In this document: positions 25,266 to 33,022 of the stretch, one piece after another | Layout: each line of letters opens with the position of its first letter | Numbering within the stretch: position 1 is the first letter of the stretch | From: JBBPYR01 sp038199755 | GTDB taxonomy: Bacteria; Chloroflexota; Ktedonobacteria; Ktedonobacterales; Ktedonobacteraceae | DNA length: 49,336 bases | NCBI GenBank assembly: GCA_038199755.1 | Contig: JBBPYR010000178.1 | Location: 1 to 49,336, forward strand | Direction of reading: 5' to 3' | Made by a program: the position numbers and the translations under genes | The notes under the pieces: generated by a model | Seen by the model: only the letters and a program-made list of their open reading frames with translations | Databases searched by the model: none | What the model was told of the DNA's origin: nothing

Positions 25266-26988
25266 CCTTCTTCACCTCTTCCCCCCACCTTAGCCGCACT
25301 GTATAGCTCCCCGCTTGGTTTTCCTGACGCAGCGCATCAACGTTCTTTTGCTGGGAAGGGGGGAGCGAGATCGAACTATCTCTCTCTCTGTTTTGCCAGA
25401 TGGTGGTCTTCACGGTGTAGCTAATAAAGCGATTATTGCTACCCAAACCAATCACCTGGGATGAGTACTGAAAGACCTGGACAAAATTCTGGCACGTTTT
25501 CAGCTTGCTCAAGACGCTCTCTGACCAGGCATAACTTCCCTCTTCATCCACAAACCAGTTATAGGAGCAGAGGTCGCTTGTCGCCTTGTGATTCGTGATA
25601 GCATAGCCGTCAATCACTTCCCACGGCGAAGTGATGTTGTGGTTGGCGTAAAGATACATCGTGTATGGCCACGAATCATTGACCAGCAGGGTATCCCCAA
25701 CATGAACATGCTGTACTAAAAAGCCTGCTGGCGTTCTCACGTCTGGCCAGGCCAGGTCTAAGTTGTATAGTTGCAGGGAACCTATCAGGGCAAGTACCAG
25801 CAAGAACACACTGCTGGCAATCTTCCCAATTGCTTTCTTCGTCCAGAGGCGTGCGAACAACAATCCAATCAGAGGATACGTAAAGAGAAATCCGAACACG
25901 ACATGTTTATTATCGCTGACAGGATTACCCGAGCCAATGTGGTAGAGCGGCCAAAGGAAAGCCGCGAGTAAAAGGATGATGGTGAGCCTCTTCTGCTTTG
26001 AGAGCAAGAAGCCAATGGCTGCCAGCAGAAATGGCAGCAGTCCGTAATAGAGCTGTGCAAAAATGATGGTGCTGCGTGTTGCGCCAAAGGTAGGTTTGTT
26101 GGCGATTGACCAGAAGAGCCAATCCCCAACCTCATATTGGAAGGAAAGAAAAAAGGCAAGAAAGACCGCCGTGAAAATGAAGAGAAACAACCACACGTCA
26201 ATTCGTGCCGCCTCTTTTCTCATGTAAAGAAGCACCGCCAGCAGCGGAAGCAGCATCAGTCCAATCGGGTATTTAGCGATCACGGCTAGCGCAAAAGTGA
26301 CGGCACTGAGACACAGCCAAAATCGATGCTGCTGTTTCAGCTGCGTCATCGACCAGAAACTCAGCGCGGTAAAGGCGAGGGCCGGAGAGTCATAGACACC
26401 CAGATGCGCCAATGCGAGAAATGGTCCATTCACAATAAACGCGAGGATCGTAAAACAGGCAGCTTGCGCCCCAAAGAGATTTCTGGCCGTGAGATAGGTG
26501 CTAAGCAACGTAATCAGCGCGAAAAGAAGTGCCAGGAAGCGAACGGTGCTAAGGCCATGCAGCAAATAGCCAATGCCCGCGATAATTGGCCATAAGAGCG
26601 AGCCCGCGAACCAGACCAGATAGCCATCGTCAAGCCCCTTCCCTTGTAACGTGCGCAGGCCAGCGGTGACATAGATCGCTTCATCAAAGAATGGTCCATT
26701 CCTCTGCAAGAGAATAAGCGTCCCTTGCATCACGACGAAGAGAAAAATGAGTACATAGCTCAGTCTGACCCAGCGGGCCGAATCATCCTGTAAGGCAGGC
26801 TTCTTGCGCTGAGAGGATGGTGTACGATCTGCTACCACTCCTACAGAAGAATGCAGAAAGCTTCGCCGCTCCTGCGGAGAGGGGATATCATAGAGAGGTA
26901 CTCCTGCTGCAGGTCTTGTTTCAAGTGGTAACGCTTGGTTGTCATGAATAGGACGTGTTCCTATTCGGTTAGGTCGCTTGAACTGCAT
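25255..26988 (-). CDS. GT-C family glycosyltransferase (GT39/ArnT-like)
   Basis: A 577-residue multi-span membrane protein of the dolichyl-phosphate-mannose/ArnT-type (GT-C) class, which transfers sugars from a lipid-linked donor on the outer face. After about 70 soluble residues comes a helix (YVLIFLFVVMQGTLILL), then an acidic first loop with RNGPFFDEAIYVTAGLR, where the conserved Asp/Glu pair sits. About ten further hydrophobic segments follow, then a soluble C-terminal domain of about 150 residues. AAGGA lies 11 nt before ATG 26988. It is the first gene of a two-gene operon, overlapping the GT2 gene. The acceptor is unknown. Confidence 0.82.
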   Translation of the reverse strand: MQFKRPNRIGTRPIHDNQALPLETRPAAGVPLYDIPSPQERRSFLHSSVGVVADRTPSSQRKKPALQDDSARWVRLSYVLIFLFVVMQGTLILLQRNGPFFDEAIYVTAGLRTLQGKGLDDGYLVWFAGSLLWPIIAGIGYLLHGLSTVRFLALLFALITLLSTYLTARNLFGAQAACFTILAFIVNGPFLALAHLGVYDSPALAFTALSFWSMTQLKQQHRFWLCLSAVTFALAVIAKYPIGLMLLPLLAVLLYMRKEAARIDVWLFLFIFTAVFLAFFLSFQYEVGDWLFWSIANKPTFGATRSTIIFAQLYYGLLPFLLAAIGFLLSKQKRLTIILLLAAFLWPLYHIGSGNPVSDNKHVVFGFLFTYPLIGLLFARLWTKKAIGKIASSVFLLVLALIGSLQLYNLDLAWPDVRTPAGFLVQHVHVGDTLLVNDSWPYTMYLYANHNITSPWEVIDGYAITNHKATSDLCSYNWFVDEEGSYAWSESVLSKLKTCQNFVQVFQYSSQVIGLGSNNRFISYTVKTTIWQNRERDSSISLPPSQQKNVDALRQENQAGSYTVRLRWGEEVKKDEW

Positions 26989-27099
26989 GGAAAAGAGTTT
27001 CCTTTGTGTATGAGGATAGTCTCATCTATTGCGCGCATTGTCTCAATTCGCGTTAGAAATATTGTAGCATTGTGCTTTGCCGTGAAAATGTTATAAACT

Positions 27100-27135
27100 G
27101 GTTAAAAGCTGGTTATAGATAACCAATCGCGGTTA
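27100..27135. promoter_or_regulatory. Phased GGTTA half-sites with palindrome GGTTATAGATAACC
   Basis: GGTTA occurs at 27100, 27111 and 27131, with its reverse complement at 27120-27124. The middle pair forms the palindrome GGTTATAGATAACC (27111-27124). Spacings of 11 and 20 bases put the sites on one DNA face. It lies in the 305-base AT-rich gap between the divergent glycosyltransferase operon and the MaoC gene. No other feature is seen in that gap. Confidence 0.45.
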
Positions 27136-27293
27136 TGAAAACAAAACCTCCTGAACATTTTAATCGAACTATATGCAGGTAATGCTACAATGAATAAAAT
27201 TGTATAAAATCATCACGAAACAGTACTACAAGCTGAATTACATACAAGCATACAGTATTATAATTGAGAAACAAAAGAGGGGAAAACACACAA

Positions 27294-27746
27294 ATGCGTT
27301 ACTTCGAGGATTTCAAAGTTGGGGAGAAAATCGCGCTCGGCAGCACCGAGCCACTGACAGAGGAAGCGATCATCACCTTCGCACGACAATACGATCCGCA
27401 GCCTTTTCACGTCGACCCCGAACTGGCGAAGGAAGCACCCTTCGGTGGGCTGATCGCCAGCGGCTGGCACACCGGCTCCCTCTTCATGCGCCTCCTCGCC
27501 GACAACCTGCTGGCCTATACCATCGGCATGGGCTCCCCCGGCATCGACGAGGTACGTTGGCGCAAGCCCGTCCATCCCGGCGACACCCTATCTGGCTACC
27601 TCACCGTCCTCGAATGCACGCCCTCGCGCAGCCGCCCCAACATGGGCATTCTGCGCACCGTATGTGAGATGGTGAACCAAAATGAAGAGGTTGTGATGAG
27701 CTTCTCCGGCCTCCACTTTTTTGGGCGCAGACCCGCCTCTTCTTAG
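27294..27746 (+). CDS. MaoC family dehydratase (hot-dog fold)
   Basis: A 150-residue single hot-dog-fold protein of the MaoC/(R)-specific enoyl-CoA hydratase family. It begins MRYFEDFKVGEKIALGS, then ITFARQYDPQPFHVDPELA and FGGLIASGWHTGSL, the classic hydratase-2 motif with its catalytic Asp and His. RWRKPVHPGDTLSG closes the pattern. It likely hydrates or dehydrates a 3-hydroxyacyl-CoA or similar thioester. ATG 27294 is used, 11 nt after AGAGGGG; the longer frame from 27264 adds non-family residues. It stands alone. Confidence 0.9.
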   Translation: MRYFEDFKVGEKIALGSTEPLTEEAIITFARQYDPQPFHVDPELAKEAPFGGLIASGWHTGSLFMRLLADNLLAYTIGMGSPGIDEVRWRKPVHPGDTLSGYLTVLECTPSRSRPNMGILRTVCEMVNQNEEVVMSFSGLHFFGRRPASS

Positions 27747-27759
27747 GACGCTCTATTGT

Positions 27760-28143
27760 ATGCCTAGTTATTGCATTGCTACCAGCTGGGCATCGGGATA
27801 TGATTTCACCCACTGCCGATTAAAGCTGGCGACATTGAGTAACACCGTCCATTGTTTCGCTAACAGCATAGTGTTAATAACTGTGAGTGTCGTGCTGCTG
27901 GGAACGATGTTCAGGAAGGGCCTGCAACGTCTCATCGCACGCCCGCGCCCACGTGCTCCACTCGTGCATGTCACGAAAGAGAAGAGGAGTGCTTCTCGCA
28001 TCTATGACGGGGAACATTGGCCAACTGATGTGCTTGGTGGATACCTGTATGGTGGTGCTTGTTTCAGTTTGTCGTTATACCTCTGCTCTGTTCTAAAGGA
28101 AAAGGAGAGCACGGCGTCTAGGCTTCCTCTCATCCGTTTATGA
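27760..28143 (+). pseudogene. PAP2 phosphatase remnant lacking its central motif
   Basis: The frame contains QRLIARPRPRAPLVHVT, which matches motif C1 of PAP2 lipid phosphatases (KxxxxxxRP), and directly afterwards SRIYDGEHWPTDVLGGYLYGG, which is motif C3 with its catalytic His. The stretch that should carry motif C2 (SGH) and two membrane helices is missing, so an internal in-frame deletion of perhaps 60-80 residues is likely. The N-terminus also lacks the expected first helices. It ends at TGA 28141-28143, overlapping the HIT gene's end on the other strand. It is probably not functional. Confidence 0.7.
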
Positions 28144-28635
28144 GGCTTGTGCCTGTTCAATTGCATCCTTCAATTGCTTGTAGACATTGTCTAGGTGGTC
28201 GGGCATCACTTTTATATCGGCGACGACAGGCATAAAGTTGGTATCACCGTTCCAGCGTGGCACAATGTGATAATGCATATGATCGGCAAAACCCGCACCC
28301 GCCACCTTGCCCTCATTGATACCCATGTTGAAGCCATCGGGAGTCATCGCCAGACGAATCGCTTTGAGCGCGAGCTGTGCCTGTGTCATCAGTTCGCTGA
28401 GCGTCTCCGTATCCAGCAATGAGATGCTGCCAACGTGCTGATATGGTGCAATCATCAGGTGCCCGTTGTTGTAAGGATAGCGATTCAACATCATGAAGCA
28501 GCGTTCGCCACGATACAGGATGTGATACTCATCATCGTGCTGTGCCGCTGGCTGGGTGCAAAAGATGCATCCGGGCGGTGGTGCTGTCTTGGGCGTAATA
28601 AAAGCCATACGCCAGGGTGCCCACAAATTTTCCAT
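28138..28635 (-). CDS. HIT family hydrolase/phosphorylase
   Basis: A nucleotide-binding protein of the histidine triad family. MENLWAPWRMAFI at the N-terminus and the Cys pair of GCIFC are typical of the AP4A-phosphorylase-like subgroup. The active site is HMHYHIVPRW near the C-terminus, giving the HxHxH triad with the middle His as nucleophile. NRYPYNNGHLMIAPYQHV is the conserved strand before it. ATG 28635 is chosen because the family starts there and GAGG lies 8 nt upstream; an in-frame codon at 28758 adds 41 unrelated residues. It is 50 bases downstream of an HxlR regulator on the same strand. Confidence 0.92.
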   Translation of the reverse strand: MENLWAPWRMAFITPKTAPPPGCIFCTQPAAQHDDEYHILYRGERCFMMLNRYPYNNGHLMIAPYQHVGSISLLDTETLSELMTQAQLALKAIRLAMTPDGFNMGINEGKVAGAGFADHMHYHIVPRWNGDTNFMPVVADIKVMPDHLDNVYKQLKDAIEQAQAS

Positions 28636-28685
28636 CCTATAAACCTCAATTTCACACCCGTAGGGGTGCCCAGGGCGACTGATCC

Positions 28686-29093
28686 CTAATGCTCTGCGGT
28701 GACCGCAGCGGTAGCGTGCGCGAATTGCTCTGGGGGCGGAAGCCACTCCTCTGCCCATGTTTGGATGGCATCAACAACGGGTTTGAGGCCGAGCCCCTTC
28801 TCCGTCAGCTGATATTCCACCCGCACTGGGATCTGAGGATAGACAATGCGCGTCACAATACCCTCAAGTTCTAACTCACGTAAGCGGTCGCTCAAAACGC
28901 GATCGGAGAGGCCATCGACATAAGCTGTCAACTCACAGAAGCGGCGTGGGCCATCCATAAGAGCATGGAGTAATAAGCCCGTCCAGCGTTTGCCAAGCAC
29001 CTGTACAGCATGTTCATAACGCGGGCACAGGTGCGATTGTGCCATCATGGTTGATGGGGATGATGAAGTTGTTGTAGAGGGCTTTGTTGTCAT
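28686..29093 (-). CDS. HxlR family winged-helix transcriptional regulator
   Basis: A 135-residue DNA-binding protein of the HxlR/MarR-like winged-helix family. The domain runs from CPRYEHAVQVLGKRWTGLLLHAL through GPRRFCELTAYVDGLSDRVLSDRLRELELEGIVTR to YQLTEKGLGLKPVV. A Ser/Thr-rich tail of about 20 residues precedes it; an internal Met pair (16-17) is an alternative start but has no ribosome site. Such proteins often respond to reactive aldehydes, quinones or disulfide stress through Cys residues; here only one Cys in CPRY and one in RFCEL are seen. It is divergent from the ABC ATPase gene and upstream of the HIT gene. Confidence 0.9.
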   Translation of the reverse strand: MTTKPSTTTSSSPSTMMAQSHLCPRYEHAVQVLGKRWTGLLLHALMDGPRRFCELTAYVDGLSDRVLSDRLRELELEGIVTRIVYPQIPVRVEYQLTEKGLGLKPVVDAIQTWAEEWLPPPEQFAHATAAVTAEH

Positions 29094-29249
29094 GCTCGCC
29101 TACCATTTCTGAGCCTGTTAGAAAAACCAGGACTAGTACACCTTTGATACGGGTCAAATGAGATACAATGAAGAATAATTGTTCTCTAGTATATCACGTT
29201 TTTTATTCTAAGGCAAGTAGTGTTACAAACAAAAAGTAAGTGAAAACCT

Positions 29250-30395
29250 ATGCTCATAGCGTCTCTGCATACACAACTGAACACCTTCCAACTCTCGCTC
29301 GATTTCTCTGCGCAAACCGGGGAAACCGTCGTCTTGCTGGGCGAGAGTGGCGCGGGCAAAAGCACAGTCCTGCGCCTACTGGCTGGTTTGCTACGGCCTG
29401 AACGCGGCCATATCTCGCTCGACGAGACCCTTTATTTCGATAGCGACCAACAGCTCTTCGTGCCGCCGCAGGAACGCCCCTTTGGCTATGTCTTTCAAGA
29501 CTATGCCCTCTTTCCGCACCTCAGCGTTTTTGAAAACGTGGCTTTTGGCTTGCGAGCACAACATCTCTCCCATAAAACGGTGAAACAGCGGGTGGGTGCC
29601 GCGTTAGAACAGGTACGTTTACTAGGGCTTGATATGCGCAAACCAGCGCAACTTTCGGGTGGACAGCAGCAGCGCGTCGCTATTGCCCGTGCGCTAGCCC
29701 TGCAACCTAAACTGCTCTTACTCGATGAGCCGTTATCCGCCCTAGATGTACAGACGCGGCGCGAAGTACGCCAAGAGTTGCGCCACATCCTTGCGAGCCT
29801 TGAGGTAACAACCGTCATGGTTACGCATCAGTACCTCGAAGCCCTTCTCTTTGGGCAACACATCCTCGTACTCGATCAAGGGCAGGTCATTCAGCAGGGA
29901 GATCAGCGCAATCTGCTGCAACATCCGCGCTCACCCTACGTTGCCGAACTGGTGGGCGTCAACTTCTTTCGCGGGCGCATCGTGCGTTTTGAGTCAAACA
30001 CGATGTGTGTGCTACAGGTGCAACAAGGCTCCTACGTGCTAGAAATTGCCGCAACCCTGAGCGATTCATCTCGTGAAGAGACCACTCCTTCTCTCGCTGA
30101 AGAGGCAAGTGTGGTTGTTGATCCGCGCAGCATCACCCTCTATCAAGAACCACCCGCCAGTTCAGCCCGTAACGTGTTTTCAGGCGAAATTGTACAGGTA
30201 TTACAACTCGGTGCTACGACATTAGACGGAACTGATGGCACGGTACGTGTGAGTATTGCGCTCGATAAGACGCAGCCACTGTTGCTGCCGCTCACGGCTG
30301 AAATCACGCAAGCCTCAGCCGAACGCATGGACCTGAACGAAGGAAAGCTGATCTACGCAGCATTTAAAGCCACCTCCGCCCGCGCCTATGTATGA
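29250..30395 (+). CDS. ABC transporter ATPase, ModC/sulfate-type, with C-terminal TOBE-like region
   Basis: A 381-residue ATPase of an importer, closest to molybdate (ModC) and related oxyanion systems. Walker A is GESGAGKST near 31-39, the Q-loop is FQDYALFP, the signature is LSGGQQQR, Walker B is LLLLDEPLSALD and the switch His is VTHQYLEA. After about residue 235 (VNFFRGRIV) two beta-rich TOBE-like stretches follow and would sense substrate. No permease or binding-protein gene is in this window, so its partners must be elsewhere. The start at ATG 29250 has only a weak ribosome site. It is convergent with rsgA, with 7 bases between stops. Confidence 0.85.
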   Translation: MLIASLHTQLNTFQLSLDFSAQTGETVVLLGESGAGKSTVLRLLAGLLRPERGHISLDETLYFDSDQQLFVPPQERPFGYVFQDYALFPHLSVFENVAFGLRAQHLSHKTVKQRVGAALEQVRLLGLDMRKPAQLSGGQQQRVAIARALALQPKLLLLDEPLSALDVQTRREVRQELRHILASLEVTTVMVTHQYLEALLFGQHILVLDQGQVIQQGDQRNLLQHPRSPYVAELVGVNFFRGRIVRFESNTMCVLQVQQGSYVLEIAATLSDSSREETTPSLAEEASVVVDPRSITLYQEPPASSARNVFSGEIVQVLQLGATTLDGTDGTVRVSIALDKTQPLLLPLTAEITQASAERMDLNEGKLIYAAFKATSARAYV

Positions 30396-30402
30396 ACAAA
30401 GG

Positions 30403-31449
30403 TTAGCGTTCTTCGCCCGCGTACATACGGGCATAGCTCTTATAGCGTCGTGGGTCAATGTGCCCATCCTGCACCGCCTGCAGGATAGCACAGCCTTCTT
30501 CATTCATATGGGTGCAGTCAGTATATACACAGCTGCCCAGGTAGGCACGAAACTCAACGAAGCAGGAGGCCAATTCCTCCTGCGGAATATTCCAGGCGGC
30601 CAGAGCACGGATACCAGCGGAATCCGCCAACCAGCCGCCGGTGCTGAGGTGATAGAGTTGTGAGCCAGTGGTGGTATGTTTGCCTTTGCCTGTGGCATCG
30701 CTCACCAGACCAGTGCGAATAGCCATGCCAGGCTCGATAGCGTTGACTAACGATGATTTGCCCACGCCTGATGGCCCCGTAAAGAGGGAGGTGTGGTCTT
30801 TGAGCACGTCGCGCAGTTCTTGCATGCCCTCGTCGGTTTGCGCGCTGGTAAACAGAACAGTATAGCCCAGGCGACGATATAAATCCGCACCCGATTGCAC
30901 ACGCTCTTCAATCACTAAGTCAGCCTTATTGAGGCAGATGACCGCGTGAATTTGCACGGACTCACAGATGATAAGGTAGCGATCAAGAAAGGCAAAATGT
31001 GGCTCTGGTTGTGCCACGGCTAGCACGATGACCACCTGATCAAGATTGGCTAGCATGGTCTGCTGGATCACTTTTTTTGCCGTCGAGCCTGCATCCTTGC
31101 GGACAAGGGCACTTTGACGCGGCAAGATTTCTTCTATCAGTCCCACGCCCTCTTCGAGTAGGCGCACCTTCACATGGTCGCCAACTGAGAGGCGGCTCGG
31201 TGGTGGCGTTTCTGCGCTATCGTGCCGCTCCATGCGTTGCACGCGCTGTGCATAATTGGGATCGGTCAGCATTTTGTCCTGGCGTACGCGTGACCTTCCT
31301 GATGACTTGCCTGCTTGTGCCTTCGCAAACTCTTTTTTCAGTTTTCCGCGTAATGTACAACGTAAAATGCCATCTTCAGTGTGGACATCATAAATGCCAT
31401 GGGCGCCGTTCAATACCACGCCGGTTATGGTTTCTGGGTCTGTAATCAA
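30403..31449 (-). CDS. rsgA: Small ribosomal subunit biogenesis GTPase RsgA
   Basis: A GTPase that checks late 30S subunit maturation. The GTPase domain is circularly permuted, as is typical: CLNKADL (G4) comes first, then TGPSGVGKSSLVN (G1/P-loop), TTTG and DSAG (G3). An N-terminal OB-fold precedes it, and the C-terminus has the zinc motif CVYTDCTHMNEEGC. The 348 residues are normal. The start is TTG 31449, supported by GGAGGGA 7-8 nt upstream. The region before it contains a promoter, a 36-codon ORF and an intrinsic terminator that ends 22 bases from the TTG, which suggests control by attenuation. Confidence 0.95.
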   Translation of the reverse strand: MITDPETITGVVLNGAHGIYDVHTEDGILRCTLRGKLKKEFAKAQAGKSSGRSRVRQDKMLTDPNYAQRVQRMERHDSAETPPPSRLSVGDHVKVRLLEEGVGLIEEILPRQSALVRKDAGSTAKKVIQQTMLANLDQVVIVLAVAQPEPHFAFLDRYLIICESVQIHAVICLNKADLVIEERVQSGADLYRRLGYTVLFTSAQTDEGMQELRDVLKDHTSLFTGPSGVGKSSLVNAIEPGMAIRTGLVSDATGKGKHTTTGSQLYHLSTGGWLADSAGIRALAAWNIPQEELASCFVEFRAYLGSCVYTDCTHMNEEGCAILQAVQDGHIDPRRYKSYARMYAGEER

Positions 31450-31471
31450 TATTATTTCCCTCCAGAGGAAT

Positions 31472-31507
31472 AAAAAAACACGGTTGATTGAATTGTTATC
31501 TACCGTG
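31472..31507 (-). terminator. Intrinsic terminator (attenuator) in front of rsgA
   Basis: On the minus strand CACGGT pairs with ACCGTG, extended by GAT with ATC past one mismatch, and is followed by a run of seven T. It lies 66 bases after the small ORF's stop and only about 10 bases before the rsgA ribosome site. Confidence 0.75.
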
Positions 31508-31573
31508 CGGAAGGAACATGGGCTGTGGATAGATTCAGGAGAAGAAACCCGCTTTTGCCAGACATATACTTAC

Positions 31574-31684
31574 TTACTGATCTAGTAAAAGGCTCACCGA
31601 CTGGCAAAACCACATCTGCTCGCTCTCATGGCAGGTAGACAAGGTGCATACAAGCACAATTGGTGAATATACGTGCTTACTCAT
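31574..31684 (-). CDS. 36-residue small ORF with near-perfect ribosome site, rsgA leader
   Basis: A short gene not expected from length alone, but with very strong expression signals. TAAGGAGGTG, a 10-base match to the anti-Shine-Dalgarno, ends 6 bases before ATG 31684. A TTGACA promoter lies about 60 bases further upstream. The peptide starts MSKHVYSPIVLVCTLSTCHE and ends SVSLLLDQ. It has three Cys (13, 18, 27) and a hydrophobic stretch, but no recognisable family. An intrinsic terminator follows, then rsgA. It may be a leader peptide that controls rsgA, or an independent small protein on a transcript of about 270 nt. Which of the two is not decidable from sequence. Confidence 0.65.
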   Translation of the reverse strand: MSKHVYSPIVLVCTLSTCHESEQMWFCQSVSLLLDQ

Positions 31685-31745
31685 ATGCTGCACCTCCTTA
31701 TAACTGGCCTTGCCAGAATTTGAACAACGATCATTTTCTCTACAC

Positions 31746-31775
31746 AGCATACTAGACAGGCGGTAGGTTTGTCAA
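31746..31775 (-). promoter_or_regulatory. Sigma-70-type promoter for the small ORF/rsgA
   Basis: TTGACA (31775-31770) and TATGCT (31751-31746) are 18 bases apart on the minus strand. The -35 is perfect, the -10 matches four of six. Transcription would start near 31739 and give a 5' UTR of about 55 bases with a small CTGGC-AAG-GCCAG hairpin before the ribosome site. Confidence 0.6.
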
Positions 31776-31792
31776 TGGATGAGCAACAAAAT

Positions 31793-31817
31793 GGACTGGG
31801 CAATCATTGCTCAGTCC
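31793..31817 (-). terminator. Hairpin after the zinc-ribbon gene
   Basis: An 11-base arm pairs at ten of eleven positions around a 3-base loop; on the minus strand it is followed by ATTTTG. It lies between the zinc-ribbon stop and the promoter of the small ORF and could separate the two units. Other small hairpins (31884-31920) are in the same stretch. Confidence 0.45.
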
Positions 31818-31940
31818 GGCATACGCGGTAGCGGGCGAGGGTACAAACTTGGTAAATATCAACGGTGATATGAGGGGGCAACATTCGATGTTGAAAGCAA
31901 CGTTGCTTTTTTCAAAAAATCAGGGGTAGCTTATAATGAG

Positions 31941-32654
31941 TTAACGCGCATAATAGAGAATACGACCACAATTGCTGCATGTTTGCAATTCAGCACTGAT
32001 ACGCACCCGCTGTAATTCGCTGGGTGTGAGAATAACCCGGCACCATTGGCACGAATCTTGTTCAACCTTCGAGACGGCTCGTCCCTGCTTCATACGGCGC
32101 ATACTCTCATAGCGTTTGATCAGGTCCGGTCCAATTTGTGCGGCAAGCTGCGCACGTTTTGCCTGTAGTTCTTGCCTATGTGTTTCTATCTGCTCGCGAC
32201 GCGTATTGAGCGTCACTTGCTCTTGTTGCCAGGCTTCTTCTGCCTGCTTGAGTGTGGCACCTTTGCGCTGGCTCATTTCCTGAAGCGACTCTGCGGCGTC
32301 TGTCACCTCCAGTGTCAATTCCTCTTGGCGACTCTGTTGGGCGCGTAGGCGCTGCACCTCCAGTTGGAGTGATTGAAGCTCCTTCGCATTGCTTACGGTT
32401 CCACTGTACAAACGCTGTTCCTGTACCTTGAGGCGGCGGTTTACATCTTCAAGGGTCCATTCTGCATCGGTCTGGGCTTGTAGCCCAACCTGCATTTGTT
32501 GTTGCGCCACTGCATGTTCGGCACGGAGTTGTTGCAGTTTTGCATGTCCTTGAAGTGACGCCACGACTGCCTGGTGCTCTGCTGTCGAACGGTCCAGTTC
32601 GAGGTCAAGTTGCTGTAACTGGAAGAGTTCAGCAGCTACCTGCGTCGTGTTCAT
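31941..32654 (-). CDS. Coiled-coil protein with C4-type zinc ribbon (CT398/DUF164-like)
   Basis: A 237-residue protein. Residues about 10-175 form a long coiled coil rich in Gln, Glu, Leu and Arg. The C-terminus has a zinc ribbon with Cys pairs 202/205 (CQWC) and 226/229 (CSNC). This is the layout of the CT398/DUF164 family, found across bacteria. Its role is not established; nucleic-acid binding or a link to envelope or flagellar functions has been proposed for relatives. GGAGGGA lies 10 nt before ATG 32654. A folded element at 32684-32739 lies about 30 bases upstream of the start. Confidence 0.88.
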   Translation of the reverse strand: MNTTQVAAELFQLQQLDLELDRSTAEHQAVVASLQGHAKLQQLRAEHAVAQQQMQVGLQAQTDAEWTLEDVNRRLKVQEQRLYSGTVSNAKELQSLQLEVQRLRAQQSRQEELTLEVTDAAESLQEMSQRKGATLKQAEEAWQQEQVTLNTRREQIETHRQELQAKRAQLAAQIGPDLIKRYESMRRMKQGRAVSKVEQDSCQWCRVILTPSELQRVRISAELQTCSNCGRILYYAR

Positions 32655-32683
32655 AGATGGGCTTTCCCTCCATTATCTTCCGC

Positions 32684-32739
32684 TCCGACCGCCTATCTGA
32701 CTCTTTAGTAAGAGGTGCGATAGCGCACTGGTGGTCGGA
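32684..32739 (+). other. Compact three-way-junction fold
   Basis: TCCGACCGCC (32684-32693) pairs with GGTGGTCGGA (32730-32739), nine Watson-Crick pairs and one G-U. Inside are two adjacent 5-bp hairpins with 4-base loops: CTCTT-TAGT-AAGAG (32701-32714) and GTGCG-ATAG-CGCAC (32715-32728). The G-U becomes an A-C mismatch on the other strand, so the fold favours plus-strand RNA. GGTCGGACTA occurs again at 32773-32782. Possible explanations are a small RNA, a leader element, or a mobile palindromic repeat. It matches no family I can name. Confidence 0.5.
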
Positions 32740-32887
32740 CTACAGAGTAGGCTAGCACGGCTGCTATTTTAGGGTCGGACTAACATTGTACTGCTTATTT
32801 GCTGCAAGTTCAATGGTTAACTTATACAACTTTTCCTGTACCAACGCACTTTTCAGGCATATTCACATGATTTTCACGGAGGTAAGC

Positions 32888-32893
32888 TATAAT
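32888..32893 (+). promoter_or_regulatory. -10 element upstream of the FabG-like gene
   Basis: TATAAT at 32888-32893 is a perfect -10. TTCACA at 32862-32867 could be a -35, but the 20-base spacing is long. A start near 32900 leaves about 120 bases of leader. Between this and the three-way junction I see nothing else. Confidence 0.45.
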
Positions 32894-33022
32894 GAAGGCA
32901 AAATTTTTGCTTGTTCTACAAAAAAGGGGAGGGATCAGGCATATAGTCTGCAATGAGTGGCATGTGATATACTCAGGCAACACAGACAACTGTGGAACAT
33001 CTTAGTAGGAGAAAAAAAGTCT

